A stretch of DNA of 22,649 nucleotides, taken from assembly GCA_958427375.1 (NCBI GenBank), contig CAUABY010000006.1:1-22649 (forward strand). The letters are read 5' to 3'. Made by a program: the position numbers and the translations under genes. The stretch comes from an uncultured Eubacteriales bacterium. Lineage in GTDB: Bacteria; Bacillota; Clostridia; Oscillospirales; Oscillospiraceae. A model generated the notes under the pieces. The model saw only the letters and a list, made by a program, of their open reading frames with translations, searched no databases and had not been told where the DNA came from. Positions within the stretch are counted from its first letter, which is position 1; each line of letters begins with the position of its first letter. This document shows, piece after piece, positions 1 through 6,017 of the stretch.

Positions 1-261
1 AATGATATCTTCTTCAATAATACTAGGTAATAGCAATGGCTTTGTAGAGTACTCAATTTTTCTCAAGAATCGAAGATTTTTATAAGTTGATTGTGGAACG
101 TAAAAGTTAGCATTTGAGACAAGTTCCATTAAATACTGAGAGATTGAAGTTTCACCTGTCACATCAAAGTCCTTTGCGATTTTAGCAACCTCAGAAATAA
201 ATGCTTCGTCATTCTTTTCAACATGATATTTCACCAGATTAACTATGCTCTGTTTTTTCAT
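1..261 (-). CDS. 5' end of an unfinished gene, possible AAA-type ATPase N-terminus
   Basis: An open frame of 87 codons runs off the left edge. It starts at the ATG at 261, seven bases after a GGGGGTGG stretch that can serve as ribosome site, and lies behind a near-consensus promoter. The product begins MKKQSIVNLVKYH and continues as a charged, helical region without signal peptide or membrane segment. No catalytic motif is reached before the window ends. From memory it resembles the N-terminal region of AAA-family ATPases in Firmicute accessory regions, with the Walker A motif expected just beyond the visible end. That is a hunch, not something the visible residues prove. Codon use and base composition are A+T-rich, unlike every other gene here, which suggests horizontal acquisition. 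That it is a real gene is fairly sure; the function is not. Confidence 0.7.
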   Translation of the reverse strand, partial: MKKQSIVNLVKYHVEKNDEAFISEVAKIAKDFDVTGETSISQYLMELVSNANFYVPQSTYKNLRFLRKIEYSTKPLLLPSIIEEDII

Positions 262-280
262 AATAGCCACCCCCATTAAT

Positions 281-309
281 ATATTATCATATAATGGGAC
301 AAAAGTCAA
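281..309 (-). promoter_or_regulatory. Promoter of the left-edge gene
   Basis: On the minus strand, TTGACT (304-309) and TAATAT (281-286) are separated by exactly 17 bases, a near-consensus housekeeping-sigma promoter. The predicted transcript starts about 13 bases upstream of the ATG at 261. One 14-bp direct repeat fills the spacer and a second lies just upstream of the -35 box, so a bound protein would directly affect polymerase. Confidence 0.75.
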
Positions 310-325
310 TAATAATGGGACAAAA
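291..325 (-). repeat. Two 14-bp direct repeats in a promoter (putative operator)
   Basis: ATAATGGGACAAAA occurs at 291-304 and again at 312-325 on the plus strand, perfect copies spaced 21 bp, two helical turns. On the minus strand, the direction of transcription, they read TTTTGTCCCATTAT. The first copy fills the -10/-35 spacer and the second abuts the -35 box. The placement fits a repressor dimer or tandem sites on one face of the helix. The binding protein is unknown. Confidence 0.6.
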
Positions 326-397
326 ACAGAAGTTAAAATGATGCTGTGATACTGTAGTTTCCTGCCCCAAGTATTTTCAGTAAAGCCATCCTATAAA

Positions 398-435
398 AAA
401 AGCATGATATCCTAATAAACGGATACCATGCTTTT
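398..435. terminator. Bidirectional Rho-independent terminator
   Basis: A 15-position inverted repeat (398-412 with 421-435) has one A/C mismatch and an 8-base loop. Its outer arms are AAAAGCATG and CATGCTTTT. A-rich sequence at 393-401 gives a U-tract for minus-strand transcripts, so it can end the leftward operon whose last gene stops at 588. The T-run at 432-435 gives a weaker tail for plus-strand transcripts. Confidence 0.7.
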
Positions 436-587
436 CGTTTGGCCAACCCTACATGACAGATGCTCATTTTGTAATTTCGGTCTAAACCTGTTTTATGGAT
501 ACCCACCCAAAGGCCAGCGGCTTTTTTGCGCTTATTTTACGGGGATTTAGGCTGTATATGCCTATCGCGCGGGCGGTTTGCGCCGTG
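436..587. other. Gene-free composition boundary
   Basis: No supported gene is seen here. The sequence changes from A+T-rich (before about 480) to the G+C-rich composition of the rest of the window. A small imperfect hairpin followed by TTTTTT lies at 521-537 on the plus strand, but there is no plus-strand gene for it to terminate. Short open frames here lack ribosome sites and overlap the kinase gene on the other strand. Confidence 0.45.
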
Positions 588-1475
588 TTATTCCGGGAGG
601 CACAGGGTAATGCACAGTGTGCCGCCTGCATACTCCGCTTCCAGGCTGCCGCCCATGCGCTCGGTCAGGAGGCGGGCGATGGAGAGGCCGAGGCCGCTGG
701 ATGAGCGCCCGGCCTCCACTGTATAAAAGCGGTCAAAAAGCCTGCCGACGGAGACCGCGTCCAGATTTTTGGCCGCGTTTGAAAAGCGGATGCACCCGGA
801 CGCATCCATGCTGACATGCAGATCTCCGTCGGAGTATTTGAGGGCGTTGCTGATGATGTTAGAGAATATGCGGCTGAGCGCCGCCGCGTCGGCGAGGCGA
901 TAAACGGGCGCGGCGGGCAGTGATATCAGCGGGCTGATGGCGCGCGCCGTCAAGGCAGCGTAAAAAGAGAGCAGGCTCTCTTCCAATACGTACACAAGAT
1001 CCAAGCGCTCCGGGCGCAGGGGCTTTGCGGAACTGGCCACGCTGTAGCGGAAAAGCTCCTCCGTCAGCGCGGTCAGGGCGTCAGTCCGCCCTCTTATCTG
1101 CGTAAGCGCGCGCTCGACCGCCGCGCTTTTCTCCTCCTGCTCAACAAGGTCAAGATAGCCGCTTATGGCGGTCAGCGGTGTGCGCAGGTCGTGGGAGATA
1201 TTGGTGACAGCCTCTTTCAGCTCCAAATCGCCCTGTTGAAAGCGGCGGCGCTCCTGCCGCAAAAGCCGAAGCTGGGCGTTAAGCCGCGAGGCGAGCGCGC
1301 GGGCGGAGCGGTCACGGGAGGAGACGCTTATCAGCGCGTTTGTGTCCTCTTCAATCCTGCTGTCGAGCTCGCCGCAGATTTCCCGCAGGGCGCGGCGCAG
1401 AGAGATAAGCTTTGCCGCCAGCAAAAGGGCGGGCAGCAGTAAGAGCGCGGCGAGAACGTACAGCAGATATTCCAT
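588..1475 (-). CDS. Sensor histidine kinase of an ABC-transporter-linked two-component system
   Basis: A 295-residue kinase likely paired with the response regulator at 3365-4060. One N-terminal membrane helix (about residues 3-22) is followed directly by a cytoplasmic coil. The HisKA motif SHDLRTP has its phospho-acceptor at His95, the N-box is around Asn210, and GLGLS is at about 261. There is no real extracellular domain, as in intramembrane-sensing kinases that work with their ABC transporter. The usual DxGxG ATP-lid motif is absent; an FSN segment stands in its place. I recall this form in kinases near lantibiotic-immunity-like transporters, so it need not mean loss of activity. The start at 1475 is chosen because AAAGGAG lies 5 bases upstream; a start at 1535 would add 20 residues without a clear ribosome site. 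It is the last gene of the leftward string, 69 bases after the permease. Confidence 0.88.
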   Translation of the reverse strand: MEYLLYVLAALLLLPALLLAAKLISLRRALREICGELDSRIEEDTNALISVSSRDRSARALASRLNAQLRLLRQERRRFQQGDLELKEAVTNISHDLRTPLTAISGYLDLVEQEEKSAAVERALTQIRGRTDALTALTEELFRYSVASSAKPLRPERLDLVYVLEESLLSFYAALTARAISPLISLPAAPVYRLADAAALSRIFSNIISNALKYSDGDLHVSMDASGCIRFSNAAKNLDAVSVGRLFDRFYTVEAGRSSSGLGLSIARLLTERMGGSLEAEYAGGTLCITLCLPE

Positions 1476-1544
1476 AGCGGCTCCTTTGCTGATGCTAAGG
1501 CTTGCCGGTAAACCATATCGGATGGCCGCTGACAAGCCGTATCC

Positions 1545-2381
1545 TTATTTTATATCCTTCTTCTTGAATATGCTCAGGCCGACAAGGTTTACAAGCAGCG
1601 TGAGAACAAGGGAAATCAGGATCTGCCTGAGCGGGTGGATGGAATCCGCGTTATTGAGCAGAATGTGCAGGCCGAAAGGCACGGCTTCCATCGCGATTTC
1701 ACAACAGGTGCGCGCAAAGCCGCTGAGATAGAGCGGATTCGGCGCAGGGGGGACTTCGATAAACTGTCCCTCCGACATCATCATGCCGCCTGTAAACTCA
1801 AGCTCGGTGAGCCGGTCATAGAGGCCGCTTGTGATGAGCATGAAAGCGAAAAAGACGGCAAGCGAGACGATGAGCGCGGACGTTCTGCCGGAGCAGAGCC
1901 GCCCTATGAGCGCGTACACCGCGGCAAAGGCGGCCATAGAGCCGACGAGCGCCAAAATGGCAAGCGCGACAGCGCCAAAGCCGTTTTCAAACGGGACGTC
2001 GGAGAGGATGATGAAAACCGCTGCACCCGCAAGCCAGAAGAGCAAAAACAAGAGCGCCGCGGCAAAGGCGGCGGCAAAGCCGGACAGATACACGGCGGAG
2101 CGGCCTCTGCCCGCGATGAGCTTGTTGCGCAGAGTGCCGTCAGTATACTCCGTGCCTGAAAAGATGCTGGTAAACACGCCTGAGAGGACGCCGAGCCCCG
2201 GCAGGGCGGCTTAAAAATACTCCTCGGCATACACCACATAGCCGCGCGCAGTCATATGCGCGGCACTGGCACTGCCGCTGATTGAGAGGACGAGCGAAAA
2301 AAGCCCATACAAAACGCAGATAAGCCACAAAGACTTATCACGGCGCAGACGCGCGAAGTCCGCGGCGAGCAGATTACGCAT
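1545..2381 (-). pseudogene. ABC-2-type permease interrupted by an in-frame stop codon
   Basis: The ATG at 2381 overlaps the end of the ATPase gene by 8 bases, and the frame runs 56 codons before TAA at 2211-2213. The same frame then continues without shift to the stop at 1545, 279 codons in all including both stops. Both halves fit one membrane permease: an N-terminus beginning MRNLLAADFARLRRDKSLW with a first membrane helix, then a GTEYTDGTLRNKL motif after the break, and several further hydrophobic segments (for example LFLLFWLAGAAVFII). I recall GTEYSDGTIRNKL-like sequence in permeases of this class. The downstream part could begin at GTG 2177, but no ribosome site precedes it and the first helix would be lost. 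One base substitution explains the break; a sequencing error or stop readthrough are alternatives. Intact, it would form the membrane part of an exporter with the 2374-3288 ATPase. Confidence 0.8.
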
Positions 2382-3288
2382 GATGCCCACCTCCCACAAG
2401 CGAGATGAAATAGCTCTCAAGGCTCTCGTCCTTCTCGCTGACGGAGATAAGCTCACAGCCATCCTGCGAGAGAGCGGCGGCGAGGCGGGTGATGTTCGGC
2501 TTCGCGTATATCTCCGCCGTGTTCGCGGAGAGTATTTTATAGTCAAGCCCCTCACCATCGAGCACACGCGCGAGCGCGGCGGTGTCCGTCACCTCCACGC
2601 GCAGGCATTTGCGGCAGGCGGCCTCAAGCTCCGCTGCGCTCAGTTCCGCCGCCATGCGCCCGCTGTCGATAATGCCGTAATGCGTGGCAAGGCGCGAAAG
2701 CTCGTCGAGAATATGGCTTGAGATTAGCACCGTGATCTGCTTTTCGCGGTTGAGCCTCAGTATAAGCTCTCGGATTTCCACAATGCCCTGCGGGTCAAGG
2801 CCGTTTGCCGGCTCGTCAAGGACGAGAAAGTCCGGGTCGCCACAAAGCGCAATGGCAATGCCCAGCCGCTGGCGCATGCCGAGGGAGAAATGCCGCGCTT
2901 TTTTGTGCCCGGCCTTTTCAAGCCCCACCAGCTCCAAGAGCTCAGGAATACCGGCAAAGTCGGGCAGGCCGAGGACAAGATACTGCTGCTTGAGGTTTTC
3001 CTCCGCCGTCATATCCATGTAGACAGCCGGGGTCTCCACCACAGCGCCCATGCGTCGGCGCGCCGCGGTTATGCGCCGGTCATCATTTGAAACCCCGTAC
3101 AGGCTGAAGCTGCCGGAGCTCGGCTCCTGCAAGCCGCAGATGAGCCGGATGAGCGTGGTTTTGCCCGCGCCGTTTCTCCCCACAAAGCCGTAAATCGCGC
3201 CCTTGGGGACGTGCATATCAAGACCGCCGAGCGCCTGAGAGTTTTTGTATTTTTTCGTCAGGCTCGCGGTCCGCAAAACATATTCCAT
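2374..3288 (-). CDS. ABC transporter ATP-binding protein, peptide/immunity type
   Basis: A 304-residue cytoplasmic ATPase that would drive the adjacent permease. Visible motifs in order are Walker A GRNGAGKTT (about 37-45), signature FSLGMRQR (about 134-141), Walker B FLVLDEP (154-160) and the switch histidine in SSHILDE (His192). About 100 residues after the nucleotide domain match the C-terminal extension of CcmA/BcrA-like exporters for bacteriocins or drugs. It follows the response regulator gene by 76 bases. That gap holds an apparent regulated promoter, so the transporter may be induced by its own two-component system. A GAGGAGG stretch precedes the ATG at 3288. The substrate cannot be read from sequence; a bacteriocin-like or cell-wall-active peptide is an inference from the gene set. 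Confidence 0.93.
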   Translation of the reverse strand: MEYVLRTASLTKKYKNSQALGGLDMHVPKGAIYGFVGRNGAGKTTLIRLICGLQEPSSGSFSLYGVSNDDRRITAARRRMGAVVETPAVYMDMTAEENLKQQYLVLGLPDFAGIPELLELVGLEKAGHKKARHFSLGMRQRLGIAIALCGDPDFLVLDEPANGLDPQGIVEIRELILRLNREKQITVLISSHILDELSRLATHYGIIDSGRMAAELSAAELEAACRKCLRVEVTDTAALARVLDGEGLDYKILSANTAEIYAKPNITRLAAALSQDGCELISVSEKDESLESYFISLVGGGHHA

Positions 3289-3312
3289 AGTTTACTGCCT
3301 CCTCTTGCCCCG

Positions 3313-3358
3313 ATTATAAAGGGCAGAGGTCAAGAAAGCGGTCAAGAAAAAAGTCAAG
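3313..3358 (-). promoter_or_regulatory. Putative response-regulator-controlled promoter with three 12-bp-spaced repeats
   Basis: On the minus strand CTTGAC occurs three times, at plus positions 3353-3358, 3341-3346 and 3329-3334, exactly 12 bp apart. A perfect TATAAT follows at 3313-3318. The last repeat ends 10 bases before the -10 box, so the repeats occupy the -35 region. None of them combines with TATAAT at a normal 16-18 base spacing. That is the usual look of an activator-dependent promoter bound by an OmpR-family regulator. It lies between the regulator gene and the ATPase gene. Confidence 0.6.
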
Positions 3359-3364
3359 ATTTCG

Positions 3365-4060
3365 TCAGGATTTTTTCCCCGCGCCGCCATCAGTGCCGGC
3401 CTCGGCAAGCCTGAAGCCGATGCCCCAGACGGTCTCAATGCAGTCCGTGCCGCTGTGCTCTTCGAGCTTGCGGCGCAGGTTGCTGACATGCTGCTTGAGC
3501 GAGCGCTCGGTGCAGTCAGGCGTGTCGAGGCTGATGCGGTCTAAAAGCACACTCTTTGCAATCACCCGTCCTGGGTTTTCCATCAGCAGCTTTATGATGG
3601 CGTACTCCGTGCGCGTCAGCTTCACGGGCGCGCCGCATACGCTCAGACTCTGCGCTAACTTGTCAAGTCGCAGTCGGCCCACGGTAACAGCGCTGTCCGT
3701 GCCAGATTGCGCGGATTTGCGAAGCTGAACGGCGATGCGCGCTAAAAGCTCTTTAGTGTCAAAGGGCTTTGTCATATAATCCGCCGCGCCGCTTAAAAGG
3801 AGCGACACCTTGTCCTGCACATCCGCCCTGGCGCTGAGCACGATGACGGGGATGTTCTCAATCTGCGGCAGGACCTCCGCTCCGGAGAGACCGGGAAGCA
3901 TCAAATCGAGCAGGACGAGGTCGAACCGCTCCTGCCGCAGAAGATAGAGCGCCTCCGTGCCGGAGTAGGCGCGCCGCACCGCGTAGCCCTCACGCGTCAA
4001 AAGCTCGGCGAGCATGTCGCCGATTGGCACATCGTCATCAATCATAGCAATAGTTTTCAT
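3365..4060 (-). CDS. OmpR-family response regulator
   Basis: A 231-residue DNA-binding regulator. The receiver domain has the acidic pocket IDDD (residues 7-10), phospho-acceptor Asp52 in LLDLMLPG, Ser76 as switch residue and Lys98 in TKPF. A C-terminal winged helix follows (about 130-222), with LTRTEYAIIKLLMENPGRV and the VWGIGFRL end that is standard for the family. It starts 14 bases after birA, with GAGGA upstream, so it may be co-transcribed with birA as well as belonging to the transporter set. Its likely partner is the kinase at 588-1475 and its likely target the repeat promoter just downstream. The partner and target are inferred from position. Confidence 0.93.
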   Translation of the reverse strand: MKTIAMIDDDVPIGDMLAELLTREGYAVRRAYSGTEALYLLRQERFDLVLLDLMLPGLSGAEVLPQIENIPVIVLSARADVQDKVSLLLSGAADYMTKPFDTKELLARIAVQLRKSAQSGTDSAVTVGRLRLDKLAQSLSVCGAPVKLTRTEYAIIKLLMENPGRVIAKSVLLDRISLDTPDCTERSLKQHVSNLRRKLEEHSGTDCIETVWGIGFRLAEAGTDGGAGKKS

Positions 4061-4074
4061 TGCCTGTCCTCACG

Positions 4075-4827
4075 TTATGCGTTCCTAAGGCTGACCTCGC
4101 CCGTGGAGATGTGCTCCTCGTGCCCGTCAAGCTCGACTATGAGCGAGTAGCTGTCGTCAATACCGCGGGCGTAGGCCGGGCGGGAAAGGCCGTTTTCAAT
4201 GAGCGTGACGGCGCGGCCGGTGCTTACGCAGAGGCGGCGGTAATCATCGAGACAGCAGGCGGGGTCAGTCTGCCACTGCGCGTACATCGCGTCAAGCTCC
4301 TCAACCTCGGCGCGGGCGAGCGCCTGTAGATCAACTTCCCGGCCGAGCGCGGCGGCAAGCGATGTCGCGCTCCCGCGAAGCTCCTGCGGAAAGCCGTCGG
4401 GGGCGGTGTTGACATTTATGCCCACGCCCACCACGACAAAGCTGCGGCCGCGAAAACTGGAGGATTCAACCAGTATACCGCAGAGCTTTTTGCCGCCTAT
4501 CAACAGGTCGTTCGGCCACTTTATCTCTGGCGTGATGCCGCAGACGCGCGCAACCGCCCGGCAGACGGCCACGCCCACGCAGGGGGTTAGCTGGGCGGTC
4601 TGCTCCAATGGGCAGCGGGGGAAGAGCAGCATCGAAAGATAAAGTCCGCCCTCCGGCGACTGAAAACTGCGGCCAAGCCTGCCTTTCCCGGCAATCTGGC
4701 TTGCGGCGACGAGGGTGAAGCCGTCGGGTATGCCACTGGGCACAAGACCTTTAACAAGCGTGTTTGTTGATGTTACGCAGGGCTTATACAGCACGGGCGC
4801 GGCGCGGTGCAGTGTGGAAAAGTCCAT
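4075..4827 (-). CDS. birA: Biotin--[acetyl-CoA-carboxylase] ligase, short form
   Basis: A 250-residue enzyme that activates biotin with ATP and attaches it to a lysine of biotin carboxyl-carrier proteins. The biotinyl-AMP loop appears as GKGRLGR (about 47-53, where GRGRLGR is common), followed by KWPND (103-107) and KLCGILVE, whose lysine is expected to contact biotin. A small C-terminal beta domain completes it. The N-terminal helix-turn-helix of repressor-type BirA is missing, so this is a ligase only and should not bind an operator. It starts two bases after the upstream gene, and its AAAGGAGG ribosome site lies inside that gene's last codons, indicating translational coupling. Confidence 0.95.
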   Translation of the reverse strand: MDFSTLHRAAPVLYKPCVTSTNTLVKGLVPSGIPDGFTLVAASQIAGKGRLGRSFQSPEGGLYLSMLLFPRCPLEQTAQLTPCVGVAVCRAVARVCGITPEIKWPNDLLIGGKKLCGILVESSSFRGRSFVVVGVGINVNTAPDGFPQELRGSATSLAAALGREVDLQALARAEVEELDAMYAQWQTDPACCLDDYRRLCVSTGRAVTLIENGLSRPAYARGIDDSYSLIVELDGHEEHISTGEVSLRNA

Positions 4828-4829
4828 CG

Positions 4830-5618
4830 TCAGCCCTCCTTTATAAGCGCCATGAAGTCAGCATAGGCGCGCGGGCTGCCCGCGGCTATGCTGGGCTTGC
4901 GCCCGTCAAATGGCAGGGGAGAGCCGTCCAGCTGGGAGCAGACACCGCCCGCCTCGCTGAGAATGAGCATGCCCGCCGCATAGTCCCACAGGGAGAGGCG
5001 GGCCTCAAAATAAAGCCCGGCGCGCCCGGCGGCCACCATGCATAAATCCAGCTCCGCCGAGGCGAGGCGGCGCAGGTCGAGGCTCGCGTCAAAGGCGAGA
5101 CGCGCAAGGCGGAATGTCTCGTCGGCAAGCTCGGTATTGTAGGGCGATGAGCCCAAGCAGAAAAGTGACTCTCTCAACGGCGCGTCGTCAACGTGGATTC
5201 GGCGCGAGTTGAGATAGGCACCTTCGCCGCGCAGGGCGGTGAAAAGCTCGTCGGCATATGGATTATAGACCGCCGCCGCGGTCAGCACGCCCGCGCGCGC
5301 GTAGGCCACGGAAATGCAGCTGTGGTGCATGCCTTTTACAAAGTTCATTGTGCCGTCGATGGGGTCGATGATGAAAACATCCGGCGCGGACAAATCCTCC
5401 TGCACGCTGTTCTCCTCGCAGAAAAAGCACGCGCCCGGCACCGCCGTACGGAGCCGCTTGACAAGCAGCGCCTGCACGCGCTTGTCGTACTCGGTCACAA
5501 CGTCGCGCCGCCCGGATTTTATCTCACTCATCACGCCGTGCGCGTGCATTATAAGCTCAGCCGCCTCGCGCTCTGCGGCGCAGATGGTTTTGAGTATTTC
5601 AACATTTCTCTCGTCCAT
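4830..5618 (-). CDS. Inositol monophosphatase family protein
   Basis: A 262-residue Mg-dependent, Li-sensitive-type phosphatase fold. The metal ligands are visible: EE at 68-69 (CEEN instead of the common GEE), DPIDGTMNF (85-93) and WDYAAGMLILSEAGG (from 211). The family hydrolyses inositol phosphates, related sugar phosphates or 3'-phosphoadenosine phosphate; the sequence alone does not tell which substrate is used here. GGAGG stands 8 bases before the ATG at 5618. It appears to be the first gene of the leftward string with birA. No convincing promoter was identified in the roughly 125 bases upstream. Confidence 0.92.
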   Translation of the reverse strand: MDERNVEILKTICAAEREAAELIMHAHGVMSEIKSGRRDVVTEYDKRVQALLVKRLRTAVPGACFFCEENSVQEDLSAPDVFIIDPIDGTMNFVKGMHHSCISVAYARAGVLTAAAVYNPYADELFTALRGEGAYLNSRRIHVDDAPLRESLFCLGSSPYNTELADETFRLARLAFDASLDLRRLASAELDLCMVAAGRAGLYFEARLSLWDYAAGMLILSEAGGVCSQLDGSPLPFDGRKPSIAAGSPRAYADFMALIKEG

Positions 5619-5745
5619 TGTCTGTATCCTCCAAATCAGGGCCGGGGCTTAGCTGACTGCGTACCCGGTGCGGAATAATAAATTCTTGATGCTGCTGAAA
5701 TTCACATTGAACATCATTTTATCACGCGTCGCGCCGCATGTCGAG

Positions 5746-5780
5746 AAAAATACCGGGAGAGCAGAGCTGCTCTCCCGGTA
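5746..5780 (-). terminator. Strong Rho-independent terminator for leftward transcripts
   Basis: A perfect 14-bp inverted repeat (5751-5764 with 5767-5780, arms TACCGGGAGAGCAG and its complement) is followed on the minus strand by TTTTT (plus 5746-5750). It should end transcription of the carboxypeptidase gene at 6018-7721, although it stands about 240 bases past that gene's stop, with a repeat element between them. Confidence 0.85.
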
Positions 5781-5794
5781 AAGTGTCTGTTAAC

Positions 5795-6002
5795 GCCTCC
5801 CCTGTGTAAGGGGAGGTGGCAAAAATCAAAGATTTTTGACGGAGGGGTTGACGGTGAAAAGTTATTTTTTCGCGAAATATCAAGAAAAATGTGAATTTTC
5901 GTCGTAAAACAAGCCCTCAGTCAGCTTCGCTGACAGCTCCCTGAAGGTGAATTGCCCTGAAAGGGCAAGAGGGGCCGGCCTGGGCCGTTACACAAGGGAG
6001 CC
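5795..6002. repeat. MITE-like palindromic repeat element, about 208 bp
   Basis: The ends are imperfect inverted repeats matching at 15 of 19 positions (5795-5813 with 5984-6002, core CTCCCnTGTGTAA). Inside are several small palindromes: CCTCCCC/GGGGAGG (5796-5816), CAAAAATC/GATTTTTG (5820-5838), TCAGC/GCTGA (5921-5933) and TTGCCCT/AGGGCAA (5952-5968). There is no open frame with a ribosome site, so it would depend on a transposase elsewhere. I recall similar sequence scattered in Oscillospiraceae genomes. No certain target duplication was found. Confidence 0.7.
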
Positions 6003-6017
6003 AGATACGCTGTTTTC

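Noticed and set aside
495..704. Small plus-strand open frames at the composition boundary
   Set aside because: They overlap the kinase 3' end on the opposite strand, lack ribosome sites and have no recognisable sequence.
5796..5998. CRISPR array or riboswitch in the hairpin-rich region
   Set aside because: The palindromes differ from each other, there is no regular repeat-spacer pattern, and the ends form inverted repeats, which fits a MITE-like element.
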